A DNA stretch of 64,000 nucleotides. Origin: Urbifossiella limnaea (GTDB taxonomy: Bacteria; Planctomycetota; Planctomycetia; Gemmatales; Gemmataceae). Positions 35,636 through 44,083 of this stretch are shown here, piece by piece. Within the stretch, counting starts at the first letter, position 1. Each line of letters begins with the position of its first letter. The stretch is from contig NZ_CP036273.1 in the NCBI RefSeq assembly GCF_007747215.1, positions 2,154,322 through 2,218,321 on the forward strand. The letters are read 5' to 3'. Below the pieces are notes generated by a model that was given only the letters and a program-made list of their open reading frames with translations, was not told the DNA's origin and did no database searches. The position numbers were made by a program, and so were the translations under genes.

Positions 35636-37116
35636 GCTTGCGCGCAAGTACTTGTTTAGCGCCCCCGCTGGCACGCAGGGGGAGCTGATCGCGGCCCGAT
35701 TTCCTACCCTGCCGTCATGGACGAGCCCGCGTGTCCCGGCTGCCGGGAACTCCTCCAACGCGTCGCCGCTCTCGAAGCCCGGGTCGCCGAACTGACCCGG
35801 ATGCTCGAGGACGCCCGCCGCGCGGGCAAGCGGCAGGCCGCCCCGTTCCGCAAAGGTCCGCCCAAGCCCGACCCGAAGACCCCCGGCCGCAAGTCGGGCG
35901 CCGCCCACGGTACCCACGGCCACCGGCCCCCGCCGCCGCCCGACCAGATCGCCGAGTGCCACGACGCCCACCTCCCCGACGCCTGCCCGCACTGCCCGGG
36001 CCGCATCGTCGAGACCGGCACCGCCGACCAGTTCCAGACCGACATCCCACGCCGCCCGCTCGTGCGGAAGTTCCGCATCCACGTCGGTCACTGCGACACG
36101 TGCGGCAAGCGGACCCAGGGCCGGCACCCGCTCCAGACGTCCGACGCCCTCGGCGCGGCCGCCAGCCAGGTCGGCCCCGACGCCCAGGCCGCGGCCGCGA
36201 CCTTGCACACCCAGATGGGGCTGTCGCACGGCAAGGTGGCCGCCGTCTTCGACGCCCTGTTCGGCATCACGCTCACCCGCGGGGCCAGCGCCCAGATCAA
36301 CCTCCGGGCGGCGACGCGACTCGAACCGGACTACCACCTCATCCTCGGTGAGGTGCGGACGTCCGAGCAGATCGCGGCCGACGAGACGGGGTGGCGGATC
36401 GGGGGGCACCCCGCCTGGCTCCACGCCTGGGTCGGTGACCGGGCCACCGCGTACGCCATCGACTCCCAACGCAGTGCGGCCGTCCTGGAGCGGGTCATCG
36501 GCGTGGACTGGTCGGGCATCCTGAGCCACGACGGTTTCGCCTCGTACGACCGGTTCGAGGGTGCGATCCATCAGCAGTGCGTGGCCCACGTGCTGCGGCG
36601 CGCCCGCGACCTGCTGGCGACGGCCACCCGGGGAGCCGTGCGGTTCCCGCGGCAGGTGATCGCGTTGTTCACGGAGGCGATCCACTGGCGGAACGGGTAC
36701 GCGCCCGGGGCGTGGACGTCGGACCAGTTGGAGGAGCACCGGGAGGGGTTCGACGACCGGTTGCGGCGGCTGGTGCTCCGGCCGCGTGCGGTCCCGGCGC
36801 ACGCCACGCTGGCGCGGCACCTGTGGCGTCACTTCGAGCAGTGGTTCGGGTTCGTGTTCGACCCGCGGGTCGAGCCGACGAACTGGGCGGCCGAGCAGGC
36901 GATCCGGCCGGCGGTGGTGAACCGGAAGGTGTGGGGCGGGAACCGAACGGCGGCTGGCGCGTGGGCGCAGGGGGTGCTGATGTCAGTGCTGGAGACGTGC
37001 CGGCGACGGGGTCATGCGGTCGTGGACTACATCAGCCAGACGCTCCGCGCGGCCGGCAACGGGCTGGTCCCGCGACCGGTGCTACTGCCGACGGGCTAAT
37101 CAAGTACGCGCGCAAG
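35636..37116 (+). mobile_element. Single-gene IS66-type insertion sequence
   Basis: The plus-strand left end CTTGCGCGCAAGTACTTG and the right end CAAGTACGCGCGCAAG form an imperfect inverted pair bracketing one transposase gene. There are no tnpA or tnpB companions, as in the ISBst12-like branch of IS66. Exact ends and target duplication were not resolved. Confidence 0.6.
35717..37099 (+). CDS. IS66-type transposase (stand-alone)
   Basis: The 460-residue transposase has an N-terminal coiled coil (LLQRVAALEARVAELTRMLED), a zinc-ribbon (CPHC and CDTCGKR at about residues 94-132) and a DDE core. IAADETGWRIGG carries the first Asp, LSHDGFASYDRF the second, and PTNWAAEQAIRPAVVNRKVWGGN the Glu with the IS66-like NxxAE signature. 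The C-terminus (GVLMSVLETCRRRG) is complete. It seems intact, unlike the split TnpC at 6041-11877, and belongs to a different IS66 branch. Confidence 0.88.
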   Translation: MDEPACPGCRELLQRVAALEARVAELTRMLEDARRAGKRQAAPFRKGPPKPDPKTPGRKSGAAHGTHGHRPPPPPDQIAECHDAHLPDACPHCPGRIVETGTADQFQTDIPRRPLVRKFRIHVGHCDTCGKRTQGRHPLQTSDALGAAASQVGPDAQAAAATLHTQMGLSHGKVAAVFDALFGITLTRGASAQINLRAATRLEPDYHLILGEVRTSEQIAADETGWRIGGHPAWLHAWVGDRATAYAIDSQRSAAVLERVIGVDWSGILSHDGFASYDRFEGAIHQQCVAHVLRRARDLLATATRGAVRFPRQVIALFTEAIHWRNGYAPGAWTSDQLEEHREGFDDRLRRLVLRPRAVPAHATLARHLWRHFEQWFGFVFDPRVEPTNWAAEQAIRPAVVNRKVWGGNRTAAGAWAQGVLMSVLETCRRRGHAVVDYISQTLRAAGNGLVPRPVLLPTG

Positions 37117-37324
37117 ATGTAGCAGTATGTAGTTAATCCCCCGAATGCCAACCCGAATCCTGGATCATGCAATTCCCGGTTGAGCTGAACTCGACATGGA
37201 AATCGAAAGGAAATCGAGGGGTCATGCGCGAACGGTACATTTGGCTAATCCCTATCGTCGGCGAGGATGACAAGAAGTGTTGTTCCGTCCCCTTTGCAGA
37301 CGCAAACGGGACGGTACAGCACGC

Positions 37325-37390
37325 CTCGATGAAGCCAAGACTTTCGAGCTACGGCACCAAAGGTTGAAGGTTCAAATCCTTCTGGGTGTA
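37325..37390 (+). other. Candidate 3' fragment of a tRNA gene
   Basis: GAAGG-TTCAAAT-CCTTC forms a perfect T-arm (5-bp stem, 7-nt loop) at 37366-37382, followed by a 7-nt acceptor-like strand and A. No matching 5' acceptor, D-arm or anticodon arm was found upstream. The antisense reads HPEGFEPSTFG, a string typical of spurious translations of tRNA genes. Such 3' pieces are often left by integrative elements. Confidence 0.35.
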
Positions 37391-37474
37391 CTAGAAAACA
37401 AGGGGTTTCAGGAGTCAAGTAACGCGAGGTGCACCAAACTCTGCACCAAACCCCCAGAATCGTCCCAGAACTCT

Positions 37475-37498
37475 GCCCCGGTTTCGCCGGGGCTTTTT
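37475..37498 (+). terminator. Rho-independent terminator
   Basis: Stem GCCCCGG / CCGGGGC with a 5-nt loop followed by TTTTT. It sits after the tRNA-like fragment and before the gene at 37547. Confidence 0.8.
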
Positions 37499-37546
37499 CA
37501 TTTGGTGCATCTCGCGCTCCAGTCGCGATCGTGTTACTCTCCGGCC

Positions 37547-37900
37547 ATGCCCGAGCCGGAACCCATCGGCCCAACCCTCGCGAAGCTGCTCGACGACGCC
37601 CTGCGTCCGATGTTTGCGGAGAACCCTGCCGCGTACCACACCGAAGTTCAACGGCACGACGCGGAAGCCCGTGAACTCATCGACCGCGCCCGGCGCGTGA
37701 CGCAGGAGAAGATCGACGAGGCTCTCGACCGGCTGACTTTCTTCGGCGGCGACCGGCTTGCTCTGTTGCCGGAAGCCACGCGGAACACCGCCGCGCAGCG
37801 TGAGGCGATCGACAGGGAGCTTCACGACGCACTTCTGGAAGCTCGGGAGCGGTTCAATCGGCGGGTGAACGCCCTGCGGGTGGTTGCGGACGAGAAGTGA
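37547..37900 (+). CDS. Hypothetical protein, 117 aa, helical
   Basis: The frame opens upstream, but ATG 37547 follows the terminator and is the first start with a normal N-terminus (MPEPEPIGPTLAKLLDDALRPMF). The product is almost entirely helical and highly charged (LIDRARRVTQEKIDEALDRL, ELHDALLEARERFNRRVNAL), suggesting a coiled coil. No domain recognised. It is 48 nt upstream of the DAC-like gene in the same orientation and may be part of that operon. Confidence 0.55.
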   Translation: MPEPEPIGPTLAKLLDDALRPMFAENPAAYHTEVQRHDAEARELIDRARRVTQEKIDEALDRLTFFGGDRLALLPEATRNTAAQREAIDRELHDALLEARERFNRRVNALRVVADEK

Positions 37901-37948
37901 CAGCATAAGATCGACGCGAACAACACTCTTTGGCTAACAGAGCCACTC

Positions 37949-39301
37949 ATGGCAAAGCAACCGAAGCGATCCGCCACGGATCGGGTCTATCCGCGTGACC
38001 TGGCCGCGACCCTTCTGCGCACGTGGAACCCTGAACCGTTCTTCGAGGGGTGGCCGCGGGTGGAGCTTCCGCCGAAGGCCGTACTGGGGCAGTTCCTCGA
38101 CGTCTGCTACCACGCGAGCATGTTGACCGAGGAAGGACGCCCGACCGTCTTCCGAATCGTGCTGCAGGACAGTAAATCCCCGGTATCCCCACGGCACGGC
38201 GAAGAACTGCCGCCGGTGACGCGGTACACATTCACGAAACCGATCCCGTTCACCGAAACGGAGCTGCGGCGGTTGGCGCCGGTCGCCGACCCCCGCAAGG
38301 TGTTGATCGCAGTCGAGAGTACCGGCGAAGGCGATCAGGCACAGTTGCAGATTTACGGTCTGGTGGACATTGGAATGGCGTTGTGGGAGATGGCGCGGCA
38401 CGAGCGGGTGATGGGCCATTCATCGCCAGAAGCGCTCGTCGTCGTATCCACCCGGCCGGGAGAGTTGAGCATTTCCCGAGGTGACCGCCCCGTGGTCAGA
38501 CTGCGCGACGGTCGTATCGTGAGCCCGACCGATAGCGTTCTGCACGAGGGGCCGATTGCTGAGTTCTTCTCACCTGCCTCAACTGTCTTCATCAACAACG
38601 CCTGCCAGCTCGCGGAGATCGACCAGGATCCCGACGAGGATGATGGGCTGCGGATGGCCCATCAGACCTTTATCGAGTCTCTCCTGCTCTACACGGCGGA
38701 TCTGCACCACGGCGGGACGCTGCTGTTCGTGCCCGAGGAGATGGCGCACGACGATCCACGACTCCTGAGCCGGGTGTCGATCAAGTACGTACTGCCGAGC
38801 ACCAGGCCGCGTGACGCGCTGGTGTCCGCAATGGCCGCACGACTGCAGCACAACGCTGTGATGACGAGTCTTGAGGACCGGAAAACGGTCAAAATCGAAG
38901 TGCTGCAGGCACTGGAGGCACTGGCCGAACGTGAACAGGAGTGCGACGACGCGGCGAAGGATGCCGCCCGGTTTATCGCGTCGCTCACAGCGGTCGACGG
39001 TGCGGTTGTGCTGACCGACACGCTGCGGATTATCGGATTCGGTGCCGAGGTGATCGCGGCACCAGCCGCCACAGACACCGTGCACATCGCTCAAACTGCG
39101 CAAGGGGACGAGTCGCGGCCTATAGAGTTCACGGAGTTCGGAACCCGGCACCGGTCGGCTTATCGGTTCACCGCGGGGCTGGACAACTCGGTCGCGTTCG
39201 TGCTCTCCGAGGACGGCGGGATCAAGGCGGTGCGGCAGGTCGGCCCGCGTCTGCTGCTTTGGCCATACTTCAATATCGGGTTCGTCACCGCATTGACGTA
39301 G
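37949..39301 (+). CDS. DACNV-type sensor with diadenylate-cyclase-like domain
   Basis: The 450-residue protein has a long N-terminal region (residues 1-320) resembling the DACNV-type sensor domains proposed in nucleotide-signalling networks. The C-terminal part looks like the diadenylate cyclase (DisA_N/DAC) fold: DGAVVLTDTLRIIGFGAEVI (near residue 349) holds the DGA motif and FGTRHRSAYRF (near 397) the RHR motif. SEDGGIKAV follows, like the SEETG region of DisA. Both catalytic motifs are present, so synthesis of a cyclic dinucleotide is possible. It lies upstream of a CD-NTase in the same orientation. Family naming is from memory. Confidence 0.65.
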   Translation: MAKQPKRSATDRVYPRDLAATLLRTWNPEPFFEGWPRVELPPKAVLGQFLDVCYHASMLTEEGRPTVFRIVLQDSKSPVSPRHGEELPPVTRYTFTKPIPFTETELRRLAPVADPRKVLIAVESTGEGDQAQLQIYGLVDIGMALWEMARHERVMGHSSPEALVVVSTRPGELSISRGDRPVVRLRDGRIVSPTDSVLHEGPIAEFFSPASTVFINNACQLAEIDQDPDEDDGLRMAHQTFIESLLLYTADLHHGGTLLFVPEEMAHDDPRLLSRVSIKYVLPSTRPRDALVSAMAARLQHNAVMTSLEDRKTVKIEVLQALEALAEREQECDDAAKDAARFIASLTAVDGAVVLTDTLRIIGFGAEVIAAPAATDTVHIAQTAQGDESRPIEFTEFGTRHRSAYRFTAGLDNSVAFVLSEDGGIKAVRQVGPRLLLWPYFNIGFVTALT

Positions 39302-39776
39302 AACGCGTACGGCGGAAGGTGGCGGTGGCGCTGGAGGGGAAACGGGATGAGTGGGCGACCTTGGCTGTCAGCCTGACAGTCTAACGGCCCAAGCCAAGCC
39401 AAAACGACAGCCGTACACTACTGGAGTTTTGTGTAGATACGATGAAGAGCCACGGAAGTGCTTGCAGTATTTGGAGATGCGGAAAACGACGTAGAAATCC
39501 CGCGAACGGCACACGCCGTGCGTAGAATGGCGGCATCTCGATCGCGATGCGCCGGCGCAGACACAGCTATACGCAGTACGCTTGATATATAGTTCGTGTT
39601 CGCCGCGGCAACAAAAAAAAATCCGCGGACCGGTTCGGTCGAGACAACGGGGCTGCGTATCGCCCCGGCACTCGCGATGGAATTCGACGAGCCCGGCCGC
39701 CCCCTCCTCCCACCGGCCCCGCCCGCACCCATTTCACCGCCTGATGTTGGTCAGTTCCACCAGCAGAGGGTCCGCA
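39302..39776. other. Intergenic region before the first CD-NTase
   Basis: No gene seen. It includes an AT-rich patch with GATATATAG near 39585 and an A9 tract near 39612, the most likely promoter location for the CD-NTase. Confidence 0.4.
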
Positions 39777-40859
39777 ATGGCTTTTGGCGACTTCCCCACG
39801 TTCTACAGCAAGGCCCGTGAGCGATCGGTTGCCGGTGTCTTCGACGAGTTCCTCGATCAGCACATCAACATCACCCGCGGCATCCGCAACCGCGCCGGCA
39901 CCAGCCAGAACCACCTCCGCGAGTTCCTCGCCGACGAGACCGACCGCGACGAAGGCTTCCCCCGCGTGCTGAGCATCGAGGACTGGGACTTCCTCGGCGG
40001 CTCGTTCGCCCGGCACACCAAAATCTGGCCGCTCGACGACATCGACGTTTACCTGCCGCTCGACGGCACCGGCCTGGTCTACACCGGGGCGTACGGCGTG
40101 CTGCCGTACACGGTCGTCAACGACGGCGTCCTGGACGAGAACCCGCTGCTCGTCGACCGCAAGCGGTGGATGGACGGGTACAACCTGTCGTCCGAGAAGC
40201 TGATCGACGGGTTCGCGAAGATTCTCCGCCGGCACTACCCCGAGACGACGAAGGTGCGGCGCGTCGGCGAGGCCGTGAACGTGCGGCTCACGGTCGGCGC
40301 CGGCGAAGACAACGACGGCCTGGGGTTCGACGTGGTGCCGTGCTTCAGCCTGAAGCCCGTGAACTACGGCCAGCAGCCCTTCTACCTGATCCCGAACGGC
40401 GACGACGGGTGGATCCACACGAACCCGCGGATTGACCAGGAATACTCGGACAACCTCAACCGCGCCAACGGCCGCACGCTCCGCAAGGGCGTCAAGCTGT
40501 TCAAGTGGTGGAACGGCGAATTCGCCGGCGGCCGGGTCGAGTCGTACTACGCCGAACTCGCGGTCATGCGGGCGTTCCAGATGCGAAACGCGTTCGGCCA
40601 GACCGTCACCACGATCGCGGAAGCGGCCGAGGTGGCGTTCCGGGCCGTGCGGGACGCGATCAACGCCGGCGACCAGCAGCCGCTCCTCAACGGGGCGCCG
40701 ACCGTGGAACGCGGGCCGGTGACCAACGGGGACATGACCCTGCTGAACGCCGCCGTGACGCTGAGCCAGAGGGCACGCCAGCTCGAGCTGTACGGCCGCC
40801 AGGCCGAGGCGATCGGCGTGTGGGGCCAGGTGTTCGGCGAAGAGTTCCCGACGGCGTGA
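39777..40859 (+). CDS. CD-NTase (cGAS/DncV-like nucleotidyltransferase), copy A
   Basis: The 360-residue protein has the pol-beta type nucleotidyltransferase signature GGSFARHTKIWPLDDIDVYL, with GS at 75-76 and metal-binding Asp at 88 and 90. The third acid is in the downstream strand GFDVVPCF, and the helical C-terminal core LRKGVKLFKWWN matches SMODS-type CD-NTases. Such enzymes make cyclic oligonucleotides on phage infection and activate an effector. ATG 39777 follows an AGAGGGTC-type site. It is plus strand, convergent with a minus-strand CD-NTase/effector operon, so the locus has two CD-NTases. Confidence 0.82.
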   Translation: MAFGDFPTFYSKARERSVAGVFDEFLDQHINITRGIRNRAGTSQNHLREFLADETDRDEGFPRVLSIEDWDFLGGSFARHTKIWPLDDIDVYLPLDGTGLVYTGAYGVLPYTVVNDGVLDENPLLVDRKRWMDGYNLSSEKLIDGFAKILRRHYPETTKVRRVGEAVNVRLTVGAGEDNDGLGFDVVPCFSLKPVNYGQQPFYLIPNGDDGWIHTNPRIDQEYSDNLNRANGRTLRKGVKLFKWWNGEFAGGRVESYYAELAVMRAFQMRNAFGQTVTTIAEAAEVAFRAVRDAINAGDQQPLLNGAPTVERGPVTNGDMTLLNAAVTLSQRARQLELYGRQAEAIGVWGQVFGEEFPTA

Positions 40860-41228
40860 TTACGCACCGGGAAACCACGAGCGGATCAGCCCATCGACCA
40901 GCATGACAAAGTAGATCATGCTGCCGATCAACGTCAGCAGCACGGCCCAAGCGGCCCCCGCGCGCACCACGAGGAAGGAATCCTCGTGGTGTGCGTACAT
41001 GTGCCCGATCAGGTCGTTCACGACCAAATCGACCAGGAAATGCGGCATGCCCAGGAGCAGGCGGAGGATGATGTAGCCGCCGATCAGGGCGAACGCGATT
41101 TTCAGCTGGTGTCCGGCGATCGTTGCACGAGCCCGAAATCGCCTTGAAAAACCGCTTGTCCGGGCCGCAGAAGCGGCTGGAAAAGCGGGCGTGCAATGAT
41201 CCCCGGACACCACCCGACCTCCGACCAC
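40860..41228 (-). CDS. Small membrane protein downstream of the S-4TM effector
   Basis: About 122 codons are open; the C-terminal ~80 residues (LKIAFALIGGYIILRLLLGM, then HHEDSFLVVRAGAAWAVLLTLIG and IYFVMLVDGLIRSWF) form three hydrophobic helices and look genuinely coding. The N-terminal 35 residues are doubtful and the true start may lie near 41105 or 41055. It ends 1 nt from the convergent CD-NTase stop. Position after the CD-NTase and S-4TM genes suggests a third operon member. Confidence 0.5.
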   Translation of the reverse strand: MVGGRVVSGDHCTPAFPAASAARTSGFSRRFRARATIAGHQLKIAFALIGGYIILRLLLGMPHFLVDLVVNDLIGHMYAHHEDSFLVVRAGAAWAVLLTLIGSMIYFVMLVDGLIRSWFPGA

Positions 41229-41327
41229 CCACAGCCCCCGTTGATCGCTGCATCTGCGGCATGTACTCCTGGGTCAACAAGCCCGAGCCGCACGCCGTCT
41301 TTTCCCTCGCCCTGACTTCATTCCGGA

Positions 41328-42269
41328 TCACGGCCCTGGTGCCGCCGGTGGCGCGGCGAGCTTCGTGAGTACCTCGTCGACCATCACCTGCGCCCCGTAC
41401 TTCATCTGCTGCTCTTGCGACTCGCGCCGCCACGCATAGAGCCGCTCCGGGACCGTCGGCGACTGCTTGCGTCGGTCGAACAACTCGTCCTGCAGACGCC
41501 GCGATTCATCTGCCATCTCCGCAGCAGGGACGTTTTTGGCGATTGCGTCCTTCCAGTACCCCTCCAGCAGGGTCCGCGCACGCTCCGATGCCGCGGCCGA
41601 CTTGTCGTGCTTCTTTGCTTCGCGCCAGAGCTTGATGCCGGCAGGGACCAGCGGTGCAAGAACCGCAAGGACGAACTGGATGAACGTCAGGTGCTTGAAA
41701 ACCCCGTAGAGGAGCGCCCCGACGGCCAGCACGGCAACCGCGAGGAAGAAGTAGAAGACGTAGTACTTCCGCAGCGACGAGTCCCACTGCATGCTGGATC
41801 GTTGGCAGACCAATCGGCCGTATTCGAGCGGCACCGGCCCCACCTCGACGGGATACCAGTCTTCCTTCTTCTTCAGCAGTTCGGGAGTGGCTTTCTTCTT
41901 GAAATCCTCGGCCAACTCGAGCGTTTCCTCCGGGGTCGGCTTAGCCCCGGCCCGGTGCGTGTTCCACGGAATCTGGAACAGTTCGGTGTCGAACACCTCT
42001 TGGAGCCTCGCCCCAAGATGTTGGTAACGCTCCGCCGCTGACTCGAGGAACATGGCGTCGATCAACGCCGCGACGACCGCGAGGATCGCCCCCACGATCG
42101 CGGCCTCCGGTTCGATAGCGGCGATCAGCGGCCCAAGGATGGCCGCTAAGAGGATCAGGCTCGTCTGCCAGCCCCCGATGGACTTCGCCAGCCCGTAAGC
42201 CTGGCTCGAAGCGTGGACGTACCGCAGCAGCTCGGGGCTGTTCTGCCGCGCCGGGATGTCGTTGGGCAC
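41328..42269 (-). CDS. S-4TM family pore-forming effector
   Basis: The 313-residue protein starts at GTG 42269 (VPNDIPARQNSPELLRYVHASSQAYGLAKSI). It has four transmembrane helices as two pairs, residues ~36-52 and 56-75, then ~170-190 and 194-212. Between them lies a charged cytoplasmic region (ELAEDFKKKATPELLKKKEDW, YGRLVCQRSSMQWDSSLRKYY). This layout and the WQTSLILLAAILGP and CQRSSMQWDS segments fit the S-4TM putative pore-forming effectors described with CD-NTases. In CBASS such effectors would permeabilise the membrane when bound by a cyclic nucleotide. It is 13 nt downstream of CD-NTase B and so is co-transcribed. Confidence 0.8.
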   Translation of the reverse strand: MPNDIPARQNSPELLRYVHASSQAYGLAKSIGGWQTSLILLAAILGPLIAAIEPEAAIVGAILAVVAALIDAMFLESAAERYQHLGARLQEVFDTELFQIPWNTHRAGAKPTPEETLELAEDFKKKATPELLKKKEDWYPVEVGPVPLEYGRLVCQRSSMQWDSSLRKYYVFYFFLAVAVLAVGALLYGVFKHLTFIQFVLAVLAPLVPAGIKLWREAKKHDKSAAASERARTLLEGYWKDAIAKNVPAAEMADESRRLQDELFDRRKQSPTVPERLYAWRRESQEQQMKYGAQVMVDEVLTKLAAPPAAPGP

Positions 42270-42282
42270 CGAAGGCTCCTGT

Positions 42283-43149
42283 TCAGCCGTAGGCCGGGAA
42301 GTACGTGTCGAAGACCATCCGCCACTTGTCGTAGGCATCCTTGACCTTGCCGGTCGCCGCCAGCTTCACGGCCTCGGCCGACCGCTCGTAGGCCCGCTGC
42401 AGCCGTTGCTGAACATCGGCCAGGGCGTTCTTTTCGAGCAGGTACTTACCGATGTTGTCGCCGTATCCAGCGAGGTCGGCGACGGTCGATGCCACCCACG
42501 TGCGGGCCTTATCGAAGAAGTACCGCACCCCAGACGGGTAATCAGAGATCGTGACCCCGCTGAAGATGCGCAGGATCATCGTTTCGAGGTGGAACGACCG
42601 GAACAGGGCGCTGTGCGTCTTGTTCCAGCCCTTGATCATCTTGATGAGCGGCACGAGGCTGCCGGAGTGGGCCGTGTTCTGCGAACTCCAGATTTCGACG
42701 TGCTTCTTCGGGTCAGTCGGGATCCACCGCTTGCCGCGGGCGTCGGGGATCAGAAAACCGCCGCCGGTGCGGTAGAACCCCGGCACGACGTCCATCGAAA
42801 AGGACGCGAACTTGATCGTCACGGCCTGGCCGTTCCGGGAGATGTCCGTGGCCTCCGTGTACGACTTCTTCAGCACCCCGCGGACCTTGTCGAGGAGCGT
42901 TGCGTACCCGTCCTGGGAGTAGTACTTCGCGTCCAGAACGATGAACACGTCCACGTCCGCGTCGCTGAGCGGCGCGATCATCGTGCTACGCATGTAGCTG
43001 CCGGTCAGGAAGTCTTCGAGGACCGTCATTTCCTTGGCGACGTTCGCCCGGGCGTTCTGCTGCCGGGTCGAGACGGTGCTGGCCTGGAGGCCGCTGATTT
43101 CGAGGTTCTGCCGCAGTTTGTCGAAGCCGGACGTGATCGTGGTGGGCAT
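42283..43149 (-). CDS. CD-NTase (SMODS-type nucleotidyltransferase), copy B
   Basis: The 288-residue protein has LTGSYMRSTMIAPLSDADVDVFIVLD, with GS at 50-51 and metal-binding Asp at 65 and 67. The third acid is in FSMDVVPGF, and KMIKGWNKTHSALFRSFHLETMIL gives the C-terminal helical core. It differs clearly from copy A and belongs to another branch. The minus-strand frame opens far upstream, but ATG 43149 gives a normal start. Together with the S-4TM effector it makes a minimal two-gene, type I-like CBASS operon lacking Cap2/Cap3 ancillary genes. Confidence 0.85.
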   Translation of the reverse strand: MPTTITSGFDKLRQNLEISGLQASTVSTRQQNARANVAKEMTVLEDFLTGSYMRSTMIAPLSDADVDVFIVLDAKYYSQDGYATLLDKVRGVLKKSYTEATDISRNGQAVTIKFASFSMDVVPGFYRTGGGFLIPDARGKRWIPTDPKKHVEIWSSQNTAHSGSLVPLIKMIKGWNKTHSALFRSFHLETMILRIFSGVTISDYPSGVRYFFDKARTWVASTVADLAGYGDNIGKYLLEKNALADVQQRLQRAYERSAEAVKLAATGKVKDAYDKWRMVFDTYFPAYG

Positions 43150-43261
43150 GGGTTGAACCCAGGGCCAGGGGTTCGCTCGCGACGGTGCGGTGGCGAATTT
43201 GGTAATTATACGGTTGTCGGAACCGGGAAAGCGATGTCCGTAGGACAGACGCAGGCCGGAG

Positions 43262-43519
43262 TCAGTGCCGCAGGTACGCCACGTTCTTCGTCTCGCTCCA
43301 ACACTCGGTGCATCCGTGAGTTCCGCAGTTTCCGCCCTCCTTCGAGGTCGGGCACGTCGCCTCGCGCTTCCTCGTCGTGACCGTGGACGTGGTGGGCCAG
43401 ATCCTCGATCGCTCGCCATCCACCCGTGACGCCGACAGCCGGATCCGCAGGTTCGGCGGTATCTCCTCCCGGCACCGTAGGATCGTGTCGTATTCACGTG
43501 TGGGCAGCCAGTGCCGCAA
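43262..43519 (-). pseudogene. gp88-like protein, C-terminal remnant
   Basis: The minus-strand frame reads HWLPTREYDTILRC, then PPNLRIRLSASRVDG and CPTSKEGGNCGTHGCTECW ending KNVAYLRH. This fits the C-terminal part of gp88-like phage/plasmid proteins (WLPTRE, CPA..QGG.CG.C.ACW). The N-terminal two thirds are gone and no good start exists. Confidence 0.5.
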
Positions 43520-44053
43520 CGTCCGGCGTCTCCAGGCAACGCCACCCTCACCGGCTCGACGTACCGCCTCAGCACAGCCCTTGCTTCCTCCGGTACGCTC
43601 GTCTTGGACGGGAATGTGGGGCTGAAGGGAACGGTCACCGGCCTGACGCTCACGGACGGCACGATCTGCCGCGGCGACTGGTTTGAGGGCGACCTGTACA
43701 TCACGAACACCACCGACGGCCTCCGCAGGCTCGTCTTCGGGAAGCTCAAGGGGGCAGCGACGCTCGGGGATGTGGCCATAACCGTCGATCCGGTCATGGA
43801 CGCCCGCCTGACGGTCTTCGTGGCCTCATCCGCGTCATCGGGCAAAGGTGCGGCACTCGGAGTACGCCTCGGTCGAGTGCTGGATGCGAGCCCAGCCGAG
43901 CATCAGGTTCACCTTCCGGACGAACTCGGCCCGCTCGGGCGGGGACACGCCCTGGTCCCACGTCTTGTCCGCGTACGCCTGCCATCCCCGCCCGCGGTAG
44001 CGGGTTGGCCCCGGAGGGCGGGTGGTATTTACACTCGTTCGCTTCGCCGCTGA
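43511..44053 (+). CDS. Possible hypothetical protein, doubtful
   Basis: The first ~110 codons read as plausible beta-rich protein (TLTGSTYRLSTALASSGTLV, then GTVTGLTLTDGTICRGDW and LFVFGKL-like RRLVFGKLKGAATLGD). The last ~70 codons look like antisense of another decayed frame. There is no ribosome binding site. It may be a fragment of a phage-like or surface protein. Confidence 0.3.
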   Translation: MPQRPASPGNATLTGSTYRLSTALASSGTLVLDGNVGLKGTVTGLTLTDGTICRGDWFEGDLYITNTTDGLRRLVFGKLKGAATLGDVAITVDPVMDARLTVFVASSASSGKGAALGVRLGRVLDASPAEHQVHLPDELGPLGRGHALVPRLVRVRLPSPPAVAGWPRRAGGIYTRSLRR

Positions 44054-44080
44054 CCCGGCACAGGCTTAATAGCTGGGGAA
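43835..44080 (-). pseudogene. C-terminal remnant of an unknown gene
   Basis: The minus strand reads RYRGRGWQAYADKTWDQGV, then PPERAEFVRKVNLMLGWARI and a stop at 43835. The amphipathic, charged pattern looks coding, but an in-frame stop lies about 75 codons upstream and no start was found. The protein is not recognised. Confidence 0.35.
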
Positions 44081-44083
44081 ATC

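Noticed and set aside
35564-36832. 422-codon minus-strand frame over the second IS66-type transposase
   Set aside because: The plus strand encodes a complete transposase with DDE motifs; the minus frame has no motif.
37245-37574. Minus-strand frame containing HPEGFEPSTFG
   Set aside because: This string is typical of spurious translation of tRNA sequence, so it was used as a hint of a tRNA fragment and not as a gene.
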